A DNA stretch of 64,000 nucleotides, taken from the NCBI RefSeq assembly GCF_001435575.1, contig NZ_AZEA01000002.1:186001-250000 (forward strand), in the 5' to 3' direction. The notes under the pieces are model-generated. The model was given only the letters and a program-made list of their open reading frames with translations. It did no database searches and was not told the origin of the DNA. How positions within the stretch are numbered: position 1 is the first letter of the stretch; the number at the start of each line of letters is the position of its first letter. This DNA comes from Lentilactobacillus sunkii DSM 19904. Its GTDB lineage: Bacteria; Bacillota; Bacilli; Lactobacillales; Lactobacillaceae. This document shows positions 16,660 to 24,971 of this stretch, piece by piece. Position numbers and translations under genes: made by a program.

Positions 16660-19026
16660 TCATTCATGAAATTGTCCCGTTTTGGGATCTAAAATAACGC
16701 GACGGCTTGATGTAAATAACTTCTCATTTGAACTGAGATTAACGTACTTATGAGTATATGGAGCAAAGCTTTTCAACTCATTACGATCATTAGAAAGCTT
16801 GGTCATCGAACCGTTAATTGCATGATATTGACCCTCGGAATCAGAATATATATACGTAGTTTGGCCAAAACCGTTAAGGTAGGCAACTAGTTCCTCACCC
16901 ATGTCCCAATCATCCTCACCAGTGTATCCGTCAGGGAACAATCGACTGAAAATCCCACCATCGGATGCGAAGATTGACTGGCCAAACCGGTTTCTCGATA
17001 AATCTGGACGGTTCAAGTTTGGTCCCGCAATACTGTACGTAGAAGCCGCTTCACCCGGTTTCAAAACTCTGTCAGTCGTTGATGCATTTGAATCATACAT
17101 ATAGAGAACAGCATTAGTTGCCCGATAACCAGCCTCAACCAATTCAACGTCTTGAAGAGATTCTCCGGTCATCTGGGCGGACGCTGCTGTAACACCACCC
17201 CATAACGAATGAATCATATAGGATAGTGCCTCCCACCAACGATCAGGGCTCTGAGAACGGAAATCATTGCTAAAACCAATATTTGCCTTCAATAGTTCTC
17301 CATAAGTTTTTGCTGCATCGGTCTTTCCAGTTAAGGCTAGCGCACCAGCGGCTGGACCAAATCCAGCATTATCAAAGAAGTGCTCCGTCATAGCTGCTGC
17401 CAGGGTGCTACTGGTTTTCGCGACTCTGTTAGTAACCGCTGCCCATGATTTTGAAATCTCGGAATACTCCTGATCAAGTCCAGCAGCCTTAACATCCCTC
17501 AACAAGTCTTCAATGTACAAGAAGTAAAGACCCAGCATTTGGGCTTCCTCTTTTCCTCGTTGATTATCATGAAGATCCGGATTAACCCGCATGTCGAATA
17601 CTTTTGCAGCCCATGCTAAGTATTCTTTTGGTGAATGGAGTTTTAAATATTTTGCCGGAACTTTGGATAGCATGTAGAATAAGTGACCAATGTATTCAAA
17701 GTCCATTACGCGATAAAATTCGCCATACAACTTGCGTGGATGGATAAAGTCTCCATCAATGAACCACTTTGGTCGAACATATTTAACAGCACTTTCCTCA
17801 ACCTGTTGAATCTTCTTTGCAGGATCACTCACTTGGTCATCAAGAAGACACTCCTGGATGATAAAAGTCATCTTCCCAAGGGATTCACCTTGGTTTGAAA
17901 CCGGGCCAAAACTATATGGAACCTTGCCATTCTTACCAGAATAAGAGTGTTTAGAAACATAATCTGCACGATTTCTAAGTAGTTGCCGAACTGAACTCAT
18001 CACATTAAAGACGCCCATGTCGGAAGTACCGTCGTTAAATGTGACAATAATCTCATGCTCTCCATAGCCGTTTGGAGAATATATCAGCTTCTCGCCATCA
18101 AGACTGTTAGTGATGTCCTCTTCAACAAGTTTGCGGCCATTATTGTATTTAATCACGATCTGACGAATTTTCTGATGATCGGCTAAATGAATTTCAAAAA
18201 TTTGCTTCTGACTTTCTTGGATCAACGGCTCAAAGCTAATCCGTGGATGCCCATATGACATAGCGACATCATAAAAGTCATTCTCATCTTCAAATGGTTG
18301 AAGAGCAAAAGTCCATGAAAGCGATTTGCCAGGTTCAACGGACACCTTATTTTGTGGATAAATCCAATCCTTATGAGGACGCTTATCAGAATCATATCCA
18401 CCTGCTAAGATAATTTCATGAAACAACATGCCGTCCAAAGATGGGGAAACGTTTTCAAAAAAGCGATTGGTATATTCATTGTATGTTCCCACTGATAAGA
18501 CACTGCCACTTAACTGATAGAGCCCCATGTTAGGCTTTGTGTTATCTCTGCGAACTGCTGCGAGCTTGGTATAATTTCGAGAAATAGATGGAAATACGGC
18601 GGCAGACTGGTTCGCATTCCGATGAACATTCTTGTCTCTGAACATGACATAAGCCAAGCTGACCCAAAGTCCAAGATTATCGATAGTCACTTTATCGGTG
18701 CCGATGTTATTGATGCTAAAGTTCCAACGCAATGAATGATCAACCAATTCAAAATGTTGTGTTAACGCCAATTGAGCAATGTGATATGTAATCGAACTGT
18801 CAGTATCATTGATTACAACATCCGGTTTCTCATCGATACTTCGATACTTTTGACCATTGATCGTAATATTAAACTCACCAAATAGTTTATCAAAGTCATC
18901 ATAATTCAATGATTTCAGATATTCCGGGTCAATCACCCAGTTCATATTTGATGAATCATTGGTAATTTGTAAATTTGTAATTGCCCCCCGATCATTCTGG
19001 GAAACATTTAAAAATTTGGACTTCAT
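16660..19026 (-). CDS. Large orphan hydrolase-like protein (DUF5695-like)
   Basis: A 788-residue protein without signal peptide. The first about 330 residues are beta-rich and end in VEPGKSLSWTFALQPFEDENDFYD. The rest is helical with barrel-like segments (DGDFIHPRKLYGEFYRVMDFEYIGHLFYMLSKVP, RWWEALSYMIHSLWGG). This beta-sandwich plus (alpha/alpha)6 layout is that of many glycoside hydrolases and polysaccharide lyases. I think it belongs to DUF5695, but I cannot assign an activity. Strong site AAAGGAGG before ATG 19026 decides the start; an in-frame ATG 12 codons upstream lies before that site. It heads the operon with a GPH symporter and a GH51, which points to an arabinoside. A cre-like site lies 50 bases upstream. 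Confidence 0.72.
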   Translation of the reverse strand: MKSKFLNVSQNDRGAITNLQITNDSSNMNWVIDPEYLKSLNYDDFDKLFGEFNITINGQKYRSIDEKPDVVINDTDSSITYHIAQLALTQHFELVDHSLRWNFSINNIGTDKVTIDNLGLWVSLAYVMFRDKNVHRNANQSAAVFPSISRNYTKLAAVRRDNTKPNMGLYQLSGSVLSVGTYNEYTNRFFENVSPSLDGMLFHEIILAGGYDSDKRPHKDWIYPQNKVSVEPGKSLSWTFALQPFEDENDFYDVAMSYGHPRISFEPLIQESQKQIFEIHLADHQKIRQIVIKYNNGRKLVEEDITNSLDGEKLIYSPNGYGEHEIIVTFNDGTSDMGVFNVMSSVRQLLRNRADYVSKHSYSGKNGKVPYSFGPVSNQGESLGKMTFIIQECLLDDQVSDPAKKIQQVEESAVKYVRPKWFIDGDFIHPRKLYGEFYRVMDFEYIGHLFYMLSKVPAKYLKLHSPKEYLAWAAKVFDMRVNPDLHDNQRGKEEAQMLGLYFLYIEDLLRDVKAAGLDQEYSEISKSWAAVTNRVAKTSSTLAAAMTEHFFDNAGFGPAAGALALTGKTDAAKTYGELLKANIGFSNDFRSQSPDRWWEALSYMIHSLWGGVTAASAQMTGESLQDVELVEAGYRATNAVLYMYDSNASTTDRVLKPGEAASTYSIAGPNLNRPDLSRNRFGQSIFASDGGIFSRLFPDGYTGEDDWDMGEELVAYLNGFGQTTYIYSDSEGQYHAINGSMTKLSNDRNELKSFAPYTHKYVNLSSNEKLFTSSRRVILDPKTGQFHE

Positions 19027-19074
19027 TATTAAATCCTCCTTTGTTTTGTGGAATTGTTTCAAGCATTTAATTTG

Positions 19075-19089
19075 CTGGAAACGCTTACG
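19075..19089 (+). promoter_or_regulatory. cre-like site
   Basis: CTGGAAACGCTTACG fits the core TGNAANCGNWNNC of the CcpA consensus; only the outermost A/T positions differ. It lies just upstream of the operon starting at 19026, a sensible place for glucose repression. Confidence 0.55.
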
Positions 19090-19531
19090 ATGTAATCATA
19101 AAACGTATCAAGTCTGATAGGAATGGGATTTCAGATACAATGTTTATATAATATGTGTGAAATATTTTAAAATAAAATGAATTGTATTTATAAAAATTCA
19201 CAAATTTTACAATACCTTTCAATATATATAAGTTAGTGATTGCTGATGCAAGGCAATCACTGGCTATATTAGTTGACAGGCCCAGTTAAAAAGTATCACA
19301 ATCAATTTATGATTCTTCACAGCAGGTGACCATTTCCGCTATTCTGTGAGGGATTAGTTTGATGACAAAAAGTCATAAAAACCAGTGTTCATCCAACTAA
19401 GTTGGCACTGATCATATGATTCGCTAATGGACTTTTGAATTTTGAATTATGGATACTTCATGAGTTCCTCAGCTGTTATTATCGTTGGTTTTGGTTTCGA
19501 TCCGATTTTAGGTAATTCGTCCTCTCTGAAA
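19090..19531. other. AT-rich non-coding stretch
   Basis: No convincing gene is seen on either strand. The left part should hold the promoter of the 19026 operon. A 9-bp hairpin (AGTGATTGC 19235-19243 with GCAATCACT 19253-19261) lies in the middle. Nothing else stands out before the terminator array begins. Confidence 0.5.
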
Positions 19532-19634
19532 ACGGCCCCTAGTTCCAGATCCCTCCGTTTAAAAAAACAACTGAGACGATAAACAAGACCCGTTTATCAT
19601 CTCAGTTATTCTCTTAATGCTCAGGATCTCCCGA
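19532..19634 (-). terminator. Tandem terminator unit 3 (distal), part of a direct repeat
   Basis: On the minus strand, arms AACTGAGATGATAAAC and GTTTATCGTCTCAGTT enclose a short loop and are followed by seven T residues (plus 19561-19567). The roughly 100-base unit is a near-copy of 19825-19926. Compared with that copy, one stem pair has changed from C-G to T-A on both arms, so pairing is preserved. Confidence 0.8.
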
Positions 19635-19702
19635 GGATGGTTTTTTATTTTCTTTTGGGGTTCAGCCTACTCCGAGGACGGCAAATAAACTCAGATCCTT
19701 GC

Positions 19703-19764
19703 ATGTAACCAAAAAAATCCGACGGGAAACACAGGTTCGTTTCCCATCGAATTTTTCCGGTTAC
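19703..19764 (-). terminator. Tandem terminator unit 2 (middle)
   Basis: On the minus strand TTCGATGGGAAAC pairs with GTTTCCCGTCGGA, then comes TTTTTTT. Outer TGTAACC/GGTTACA also pairs. Two differences between arms are U-G pairs only on the minus strand. It shares flanking sequence (GGATCTCCCGG on the plus strand and CAGATCC) with the units on either side, but its hairpin sequence differs. Confidence 0.75.
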
Positions 19765-19824
19765 ACTCCAGGATCTCCCGGATGGGACGTTAATGTCATT
19801 TTGCGATTCAGTCTACTCTGAGGA

Positions 19825-19926
19825 CGGCTCCTAGCTCCAGATCCCTCCGCTTAAAAAAATAACCGAGACGATAAACAGAGCCCGTTTATCATCTCGGTTA
19901 TTCTCTTAATGCTCAGGATCTCCCGG
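19825..19926 (-). terminator. Tandem terminator unit 1 (gene-proximal), part of a direct repeat
   Basis: The minus-strand hairpin (arms plus 19861-19876 and 19884-19899) is followed by a T run (plus A residues 19853-19859). It is a canonical terminator directly after the membrane-protein gene that ends at 19929. It is about 100 bases long and near-identical to 19532-19634. Confidence 0.85.
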
Positions 19927-19928
19927 AG

Positions 19929-20558
19929 CTACTCGCCCACTGTATTCATAAACGACTTATCCGGTATCCGGATCAAGCTAAACCGATCGGCCTGTCTTCC
20001 GGCATGCAATCCGATTCCGTTGAACAAGTTCTTCTTATACGTGGTGGTAACGGTCGCTACCCACGCCTTCTGGTATCTGGTATCCAAATGGTCCAGCCAC
20101 TCCTTGTTCCACTTGTAGCTTTCGGCCTGAACGTTCAAATTACTCTTGCCGTAAACCACTGTGGCATTCGTGCTGTTCACCAGGTACTTGCCGCCATCAA
20201 CGTAAAATGTATAGTTTTGGATCGGCTTTCGACCGACACCATTCTTGACCGTTACATAATCGGACTGGTCGGCCCGGTAGCGGATAATCAATGGTTTATA
20301 CGAATAACTGGTGGTAATTCGGTTCTGGTCCATTTTTTTAACATCCAGGAAGAATGTTGAATATGACATTCCCCACAAGAATACTAAAAATATTGCCAAT
20401 TCACTAAATGAAATCCAAAAATTGTGCCACGAGAAACTCTTTTTTTCAGTCACGATTAACCGCAGGCGGCGTGCCCGCATATCGTGAATAATGTATGCAA
20501 AGTAAACAATCAGGAGCAGCCACAAAGCCATTCCCACTAAATTCCAGGCGGATTTCAT
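19929..20558 (-). CDS. Membrane protein with extracytoplasmic domain, unknown function
   Basis: A 209-residue protein. Two N-terminal membrane segments are visible (about residues 4-24 and 46-66, with SELAIFLVFLWGMSYSTFFL), followed by a roughly 140-residue soluble domain rich in Tyr, Lys and Asn. That domain probably faces outside. It resembles a small lactobacillus-specific membrane family (possibly the LVIS_2131 type); I cannot confirm this. Start: AGGGGA lies 7 bases before ATG 20558. The ATG two codons upstream (20564) is too close to that site. It stands alone and is followed by three consecutive terminators. Structured element copy 2 lies upstream, pointing away. Confidence 0.65.
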   Translation of the reverse strand: MKSAWNLVGMALWLLLIVYFAYIIHDMRARRLRLIVTEKKSFSWHNFWISFSELAIFLVFLWGMSYSTFFLDVKKMDQNRITTSYSYKPLIIRYRADQSDYVTVKNGVGRKPIQNYTFYVDGGKYLVNSTNATVVYGKSNLNVQAESYKWNKEWLDHLDTRYQKAWVATVTTTYKKNLFNGIGLHAGRQADRFSLIRIPDKSFMNTVGE

Positions 20559-20608
20559 AATCATTCCCCTTTTTCTCTTTGATAGCTTAAGTTTACACTA
20601 AAAAATTA

Positions 20609-20727
20609 TAGAGTGCGAGCAGGAGCGGGAATAATCGGAGCATAAGTCTGCCGCGGTCAAAATCGAGTTTGATTTTGATTGTGGTAGGCTTATGTGCAGA
20701 TTATTGCTCCTGGGAGCACGTTTTTGC
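20609..20727 (+). repeat. Structured intergenic element, copy 2
   Basis: Begins TAGAGTGCGAGC and ends GGGAGCACGTTTTT. The inner hairpin has 24-base arms (20641-20664, 20671-20694) closed by the loop GAGTTT. All five arm differences are G-U or U-G on the plus strand. An outer stem pairs GGAGC...AATAATC with GATTATTGCTCC. It lies between divergent genes (20558 and 20865) and points toward the latter. The same GAGTTT loop is found in copy 3. Confidence 0.82.
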
Positions 20728-20730
20728 TTT

Positions 20731-20790
20731 CGTCTAATGCTGGCTTGGACGTAGATTGCTGGTCCGACGAGCACGTTTAGTGTAAGCCAA
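20731..20790 (+). repeat. Possible 3'-end remnant of the structured element
   Basis: Directly after copy 2, GTCCGACGAGCACGTTTAG repeats the conserved 3' end of the family (GTCGGAGCACRTTT in copy 4), but no matching 5' end or long hairpin precedes it. Probably a decayed copy. Confidence 0.4.
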
Positions 20791-20864
20791 ACACCACTCC
20801 ACATGATTCGTGTTATATTTGATGTATATCGTACCAACTAAAATCAACCAACGAGGTGACCCAC

Positions 20865-21800
20865 ATGTGCACCAGTCTCACACTACAAACATTGAACGAA
20901 CACGTCCTGTTGGCCCGAACCATGGACTTTCCTGTTAAAGCGGCATGGCGACCAGTTCTCATTAATCAGCCAAATTATGAAACCGCTTTATCTGGAACCC
21001 GTCCCATTAAGTATCCATACATTGGCGGAGGCCGGACTGAAGAAAATGACAACATTTTGGTTGCCGACGGCGTCAACACGCAGGGTCTAAGCTGTGCGGA
21101 ATTGATGTTTCCGCTGAAAGCTCATTACTTGGATAAAGAAGTCGACGACAAGCTCAATTTAACACCTCAGGACTTTTTACCATGGGTATTGGGCGAGCAT
21201 GCCTCACTTGATGAGGTTAAGTCTGATCTCGATAACATCGCACTAATCGGCAAATATTGGATGGCTGGCCGTGAAGTTTTCTCGTTTCACTGGATTTTAA
21301 CCGATAAGACCGGTCAAACTCTGATCATTGAGCCAACCATTAACGGCTTGGAAGTCATCGACAACTCGATTGGTGTCATGACCAACTCACCGACTTACCC
21401 GGAACACATGCAGAAATTAGAGAAGAAACTGCAGGCAACATCCGAACAAGAATTGGCTGATAAAGCCGAACAGCTTATTCTCACCCAAGACCTGCCAAAG
21501 GCAACCAACACGCCAACCACCCGTTTTCTGGTAGCAGCTGTCAACAAACTTGGTGGCCAGGAAAGCCACACTCAGTTTGAGGCTAGAAATCGCCTGTTCA
21601 ATGTACTGGATGAAGTCTCCATCCCTTACAAGCCATCGATGAACGACCATCCCAGCTTCAACTATACGCATTACATTTCCGTATTGGATTCCACCGATCA
21701 GACTTACTACTTCAGGTATCATGATTCTGAGCAGCTGCTTAGTTTCTCATTAAGCGACTTGGTTAAATTATACCCAGATGCCAGCCGATTCTTAGCTTAG
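20865..21800 (+). CDS. Choloylglycine hydrolase family (bile salt hydrolase/penicillin V acylase-like)
   Basis: A 311-residue Ntn-hydrolase with start MCTSLTL, so Cys2 becomes the catalytic N-terminus after Met removal. That dictates ATG 20865 over the GTG three codons upstream. Family residues are present: Cys2, Arg18, Asp21, Asn71 (DGVN), Asn174 (MTNSP) and Arg220 (TTRF). Such enzymes cut linear amide bonds in bile salts, penicillin V or acyl-homoserine lactones. Sequence alone does not settle the substrate. No signal peptide, so cytoplasmic. AACGAGGTG provides the ribosome site. Its end overlaps the convergent HAD gene by 9 bases. Confidence 0.88.
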   Translation: MCTSLTLQTLNEHVLLARTMDFPVKAAWRPVLINQPNYETALSGTRPIKYPYIGGGRTEENDNILVADGVNTQGLSCAELMFPLKAHYLDKEVDDKLNLTPQDFLPWVLGEHASLDEVKSDLDNIALIGKYWMAGREVFSFHWILTDKTGQTLIIEPTINGLEVIDNSIGVMTNSPTYPEHMQKLEKKLQATSEQELADKAEQLILTQDLPKATNTPTTRFLVAAVNKLGGQESHTQFEARNRLFNVLDEVSIPYKPSMNDHPSFNYTHYISVLDSTDQTYYFRYHDSEQLLSFSLSDLVKLYPDASRFLA

Positions 21801-22598
21801 ATACTCGTCGATTTTTCGTTGGACGCCCTGATCATTATTGGAATACTCAGTCACATTTTCAACTTTCTGCAGTAAATCCGCTGCAGAATTTTTCATTGCA
21901 TAGCCTTCTTGAACAGCATTGACCATTTCAAAATCGTTGCCGTTGTCACCAAAGGCTGCCACGTCGTTAAGACTCAGGTCCCATGATTCAAGCAGCATCT
22001 CAACCCCGGTCAGCTTATCGGTGCCATCGGCCATGATGTCCAGCCCATTCATACCGGAAGAAATAGCGTTCAATCGGCCGCTGAATTTGTGATTAAATTC
22101 ATCTTGGCGTTTGAGAACCCCGCCTTCTTCCCAGGTAATATCCAGCTTATAAATTGAGTCGAAGACCAGCCGCAAATCGGCCATTGACTGCATGTCTTCA
22201 TAGAAATATTTAGACGCTTGGAAACGATCGGAATCTTCGGGCAAGTTGCAGTATGTCCCATTTCGTCCTACCAGAATCACCTCGGCACCTGCAAAGCTGG
22301 GCTCACTGAAGATCCAATCCAAGGCCTTTTTCAAAATCAGATGATCAATAATTTCTTCATGAACAATCACGCCGCGCTCATCGATGACCAGTGCGCCGTT
22401 GTTACAAACATATGAGATGGGGCCGTGGACATTCTTGAATAATCCCAACAGATGCTGGTATTGATTGCTGGAAGCCGAGATGAAGTGCATCCCTTTTTCC
22501 CCCAGCTGATCCAGCTGCTGCTGGAATTGATCCTCGTCAAAAGTTCCCTGATCATTTAAAAAAGTGCCGTCCATGTCGCTCGCGATAACTTTCACCAC
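21792..22598 (-). CDS. Cof-type HAD-superfamily phosphatase
   Basis: A 268-residue cytoplasmic phosphatase of the Cof/YbjI/SupH kind acting on sugar phosphates or similar metabolites. Motif I is ASDMDGTFL (nucleophile Asp8, Asp10), motif II the Ser in FISASSNQ, motif III the Lys near DKLTGVEMLLES, and motif IV AAFGDNGNDFEMV. The C2B-type cap lies between. AGGAGG stands 7 bases before the GTG start at 22598, with a second GTG directly after it as residue 2. Single-gene unit, convergent with the hydrolase gene. The physiological substrate is unknown. Confidence 0.9.
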   Translation of the reverse strand: MVKVIASDMDGTFLNDQGTFDEDQFQQQLDQLGEKGMHFISASSNQYQHLLGLFKNVHGPISYVCNNGALVIDERGVIVHEEIIDHLILKKALDWIFSEPSFAGAEVILVGRNGTYCNLPEDSDRFQASKYFYEDMQSMADLRLVFDSIYKLDITWEEGGVLKRQDEFNHKFSGRLNAISSGMNGLDIMADGTDKLTGVEMLLESWDLSLNDVAAFGDNGNDFEMVNAVQEGYAMKNSAADLLQKVENVTEYSNNDQGVQRKIDEYLS

Positions 22599-22667
22599 AA
22601 TGGCTCCTCCTAAATATTTTAAATTTCAAAAATTGGTTACACTCTTATTTTAAGGGAATAGTTTCGT

Positions 22668-22696
22668 TTGTAAATTAATTTTATATCTTGTATACT
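22668..22696 (+). promoter_or_regulatory. Promoter of the thiamine ECF operon
   Basis: TTGTAA at 22668-22673, a 17-base spacer and TATACT at 22691-22696. The start site would fall just before the TPP riboswitch, as expected. Confidence 0.75.
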
Positions 22697-22706
22697 AAAT
22701 TTGATC

Positions 22707-22796
22707 ATACAACTATCTGGGGTGCCTTATCGGCTGAGAAAAACCCATCGAACCTGATCTGGATAATACCAGCGAAGGGAGCATGTTCCGTTGTAT
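22707..22796 (+). promoter_or_regulatory. TPP riboswitch (THI element)
   Basis: Conserved thi-box segments are present in order: GGGGTGCC, CGGCTGAGA, ACCC, GAACCTGATCTGGATAATAC and CGAAGGGA. The closing stem P1 is formed by ATACAAC (22707-22713) and GTTGTAT (22790-22796). It precedes the ykoEDC genes, consistent with shutdown of precursor uptake when thiamine pyrophosphate is plentiful. Confidence 0.95.
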
Positions 22797-22829
22797 TCAG
22801 ATGGATTAATTGCATTTAGATGATTTTCT

Positions 22830-22872
22830 GAGGTCAGGGCAAAACAACAGTTTTGTACCTGGCCTCTTTGTG
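22830..22872 (+). terminator. Riboswitch expression-platform terminator (putative)
   Basis: GAGGTCAGG (22830-22838) pairs with CCTGGCCTC (22858-22866), with further CAAAAC/GTTTTG pairing inside, followed by TTTGTG. It lies between the aptamer and the ykoE start, so transcription attenuation is the likely mechanism. An antiterminator pairing was not worked out. Confidence 0.6.
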
Positions 22873-22932
22873 TGCTCAGCGGTAAGGCTTCCAGAGAACG
22901 ATTCGATCAAAATTTTATTTGGAGGTCTTGTT

Positions 22933-23523
22933 ATGGATAACAAGAATCAGGCAACCACTGGCAAAAAGCAAAGCCAATGGACGCTTAGAAACATTATTTT
23001 AATTGCATTAATTGCTATTTTTACTGGTATTATTTTTTGGGGAGCCGGCTTCCTGTACACCGCTTTGACCGTTGCTCTTACCCCATTTGGAATGGCTCCA
23101 TTCGCCAATGACTTGTTAATGGGTCTTTGGTGCATGGCCGGCCCACTGACAGGATTTATTATCCGCACATTCGGTTCAGCCTTTCTTGGTGAATTCCTGG
23201 GCGCTTCTGTTGAAGTCTTTCTCGGTGGCCAATGGGGTGCCGGTGCCTTTATTTCCGGACTGGTTCAAGGAATTGCATCCGAACTTGGATTTACTTTGAC
23301 AGCCTACAAACGTTACGACTGGTTCGGTCTGAACGCATCAATCTTTACGACTGTTGTTGTGACATTTGCCTGGGACATGATTCGAAATGGTTATGACAAA
23401 TTCAGTCTGCCATTGCTCTTGGGATTATTTGTTACCCGTTATATCTCAACCTTCATCTTTGCCGGCGTTTTGACCAAGATGATCGTTAAGTTATTGGATC
23501 GTAGTAAAGCAATCAATTTGTAA
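22933..23523 (+). CDS. ykoE: ECF transporter S component YkoE (HMP/thiamine)
   Basis: A 196-residue membrane protein with about six hydrophobic segments, starting after a short polar N-terminus. FWGAGFLYTALTVALTPFGMAPFANDLLMGLWCMAGPL and GEFLGASVEVFLGGQWG are typical of YkoE. This substrate-binding unit takes up hydroxymethylpyrimidine or thiamine together with YkoD and YkoC. GGAGG sits 7-8 bases before ATG 22933. It is the first gene after the TPP riboswitch, which confirms the thiamine link. The ykoD gene follows after 17 bases. Confidence 0.93.
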   Translation: MDNKNQATTGKKQSQWTLRNIILIALIAIFTGIIFWGAGFLYTALTVALTPFGMAPFANDLLMGLWCMAGPLTGFIIRTFGSAFLGEFLGASVEVFLGGQWGAGAFISGLVQGIASELGFTLTAYKRYDWFGLNASIFTTVVVTFAWDMIRNGYDKFSLPLLLGLFVTRYISTFIFAGVLTKMIVKLLDRSKAINL

Positions 23524-23540
23524 TTATAGGGGTTTTGATA

Positions 23541-24971
23541 ATGACTGATGTTTCGATTAACCACTTCACTTTCCACTATCCGGAGAGTGACGTTAAAGTA
23601 TTGAACGATATTAATATCACATTCAAGAGTCATCACTTCTCATTGCTTTCAGGCCCTTCCGGCAGCGGCAAATCAACCTTATTGTACTTTATTGCTGGAT
23701 TGTATCCGCACTTTAGCGGCAATGACGCGGTTGGGGAAATCAAATTTGGCGATACCAATATCAAGGATATCCCCAGAGAAAAGGTCAGCCAATCTGTCGC
23801 AATGATGTTCCAGAATCCCAACCAGCAGTTTGCCATGGACACGGTCGTTCACGAAATGACCTTTGTTTTGGAAAATCTGCGAATTGCCCCGGATAAGATG
23901 GATGATATTATCACCCATGCCCTGGAATTCTGTGGCATCAAACGACTGCGGTCGCGGGTCATCAACACCTTATCCGGTGGTGAAAAGCAGCGGGTCGCGT
24001 TGGCCTGTATCGTGGCAATGGATCCACAAGTCATCGTCTTGGACGAACCATTCGCCAGCATTGACCCGGACTCACGTGAGGATCTGATCAACAAATTGAA
24101 GATCCTCCAGGAAAAACATGGGAAAACCATCATTCTGGCCGATCATGATTTGACCAGTTACCGCAATTTGGTCGATGAATTCTACTACTTGGATCCCGAT
24201 ACCCACCACATCAATCTTTTGGATGATGAGCAGGCCGAACATTTCTTCAAGAATTTTGAGTCAACTCAAACCATCAACAAGAAAGTTGAGGTGCCAAGTG
24301 GTGATGACAATTCCATTCTTAAAATCAATGATTTTAAGTTGGAACCCCATCACTCTTTGTTATTAAAGCTGAATCATTTGGACTTTTATAAACAAAAAAC
24401 AACTTTGATCACCGGTGCCAATGGAATTGGTAAATCAACCCTGTTCAACGCTTTAACCAAACTCCTGCCATATGAAGGCACCATTGTCTTTGACGGCAAG
24501 GATATCAAGAAAATCCGGCCGTTACCATATGCAAAAAATGTGACGCTGCTCTTTCAGGATGCAGAAAATCAATTTTTGAACATTACTGTTAAAGAAGAGC
24601 TTGACCTGTCGCTGGCTAATCGAACCAACACCGACTATACCCAAGCTGACGTTGACGACATGCTCAACAAGCTTGATATGGCTGGCCGAGACGACCGGAT
24701 CGTCTATTCACTCAGTGAAGGACAGAAGAAGAAGCTTCAGATTATCGAAATGTTAATCATGAATCCACCGGTATTATTGATGGACGAACCCTTTAAAGGA
24801 CTGGATTACCATTCATTGGAAGTCGTTGTCGGTTTCTTGAACCGTGCCAAAAAGGATTTCCACCAAACCCAGATCATTATTTCTCATCAATTATCCGGTT
24901 TGGACACTCTGATTGATTATCACGCAACTTTTAAAAATCAAAATCTGGCTTACCAGGAGGTTATCAAATGA
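23541..24971 (+). CDS. ykoD: ECF transporter double ATPase YkoD
   Basis: A 476-residue protein with two ABC ATPase domains in one chain. First domain: Walker A GPSGSGKSTLL (about residue 38), signature LSGGEKQRVALAC, Walker B VIVLDEPFASIDP, H-loop ADHD. Second domain: Walker A GANGIGKSTLF, signature SLSEGQKKKLQII, Walker B VLLMDEPFKGLD. The second signature is degenerate (LSEGQ instead of LSGGQ), seen in several ECF ATPases. It powers YkoE/YkoC. ATG 23541 is chosen over a TTG two codons upstream, with GGGG about 7 bases ahead. The stop overlaps the ykoC start by 4 bases. Confidence 0.93.
   Translation: MTDVSINHFTFHYPESDVKVLNDINITFKSHHFSLLSGPSGSGKSTLLYFIAGLYPHFSGNDAVGEIKFGDTNIKDIPREKVSQSVAMMFQNPNQQFAMDTVVHEMTFVLENLRIAPDKMDDIITHALEFCGIKRLRSRVINTLSGGEKQRVALACIVAMDPQVIVLDEPFASIDPDSREDLINKLKILQEKHGKTIILADHDLTSYRNLVDEFYYLDPDTHHINLLDDEQAEHFFKNFESTQTINKKVEVPSGDDNSILKINDFKLEPHHSLLLKLNHLDFYKQKTTLITGANGIGKSTLFNALTKLLPYEGTIVFDGKDIKKIRPLPYAKNVTLLFQDAENQFLNITVKEELDLSLANRTNTDYTQADVDDMLNKLDMAGRDDRIVYSLSEGQKKKLQIIEMLIMNPPVLLMDEPFKGLDYHSLEVVVGFLNRAKKDFHQTQIIISHQLSGLDTLIDYHATFKNQNLAYQEVIK

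Noticed and set aside
19640-19780. Possible small genes inside the tandem terminator array
   Set aside because: No start with a ribosome binding site. The repeats are fully explained by hairpins and flanking direct repeats.
20609-20727. Structured elements as ordinary Rho-independent terminators
   Set aside because: Most copies have only three T residues after the conserved end, carry multi-part stems over 100 bases, and two of them precede rather than follow genes.
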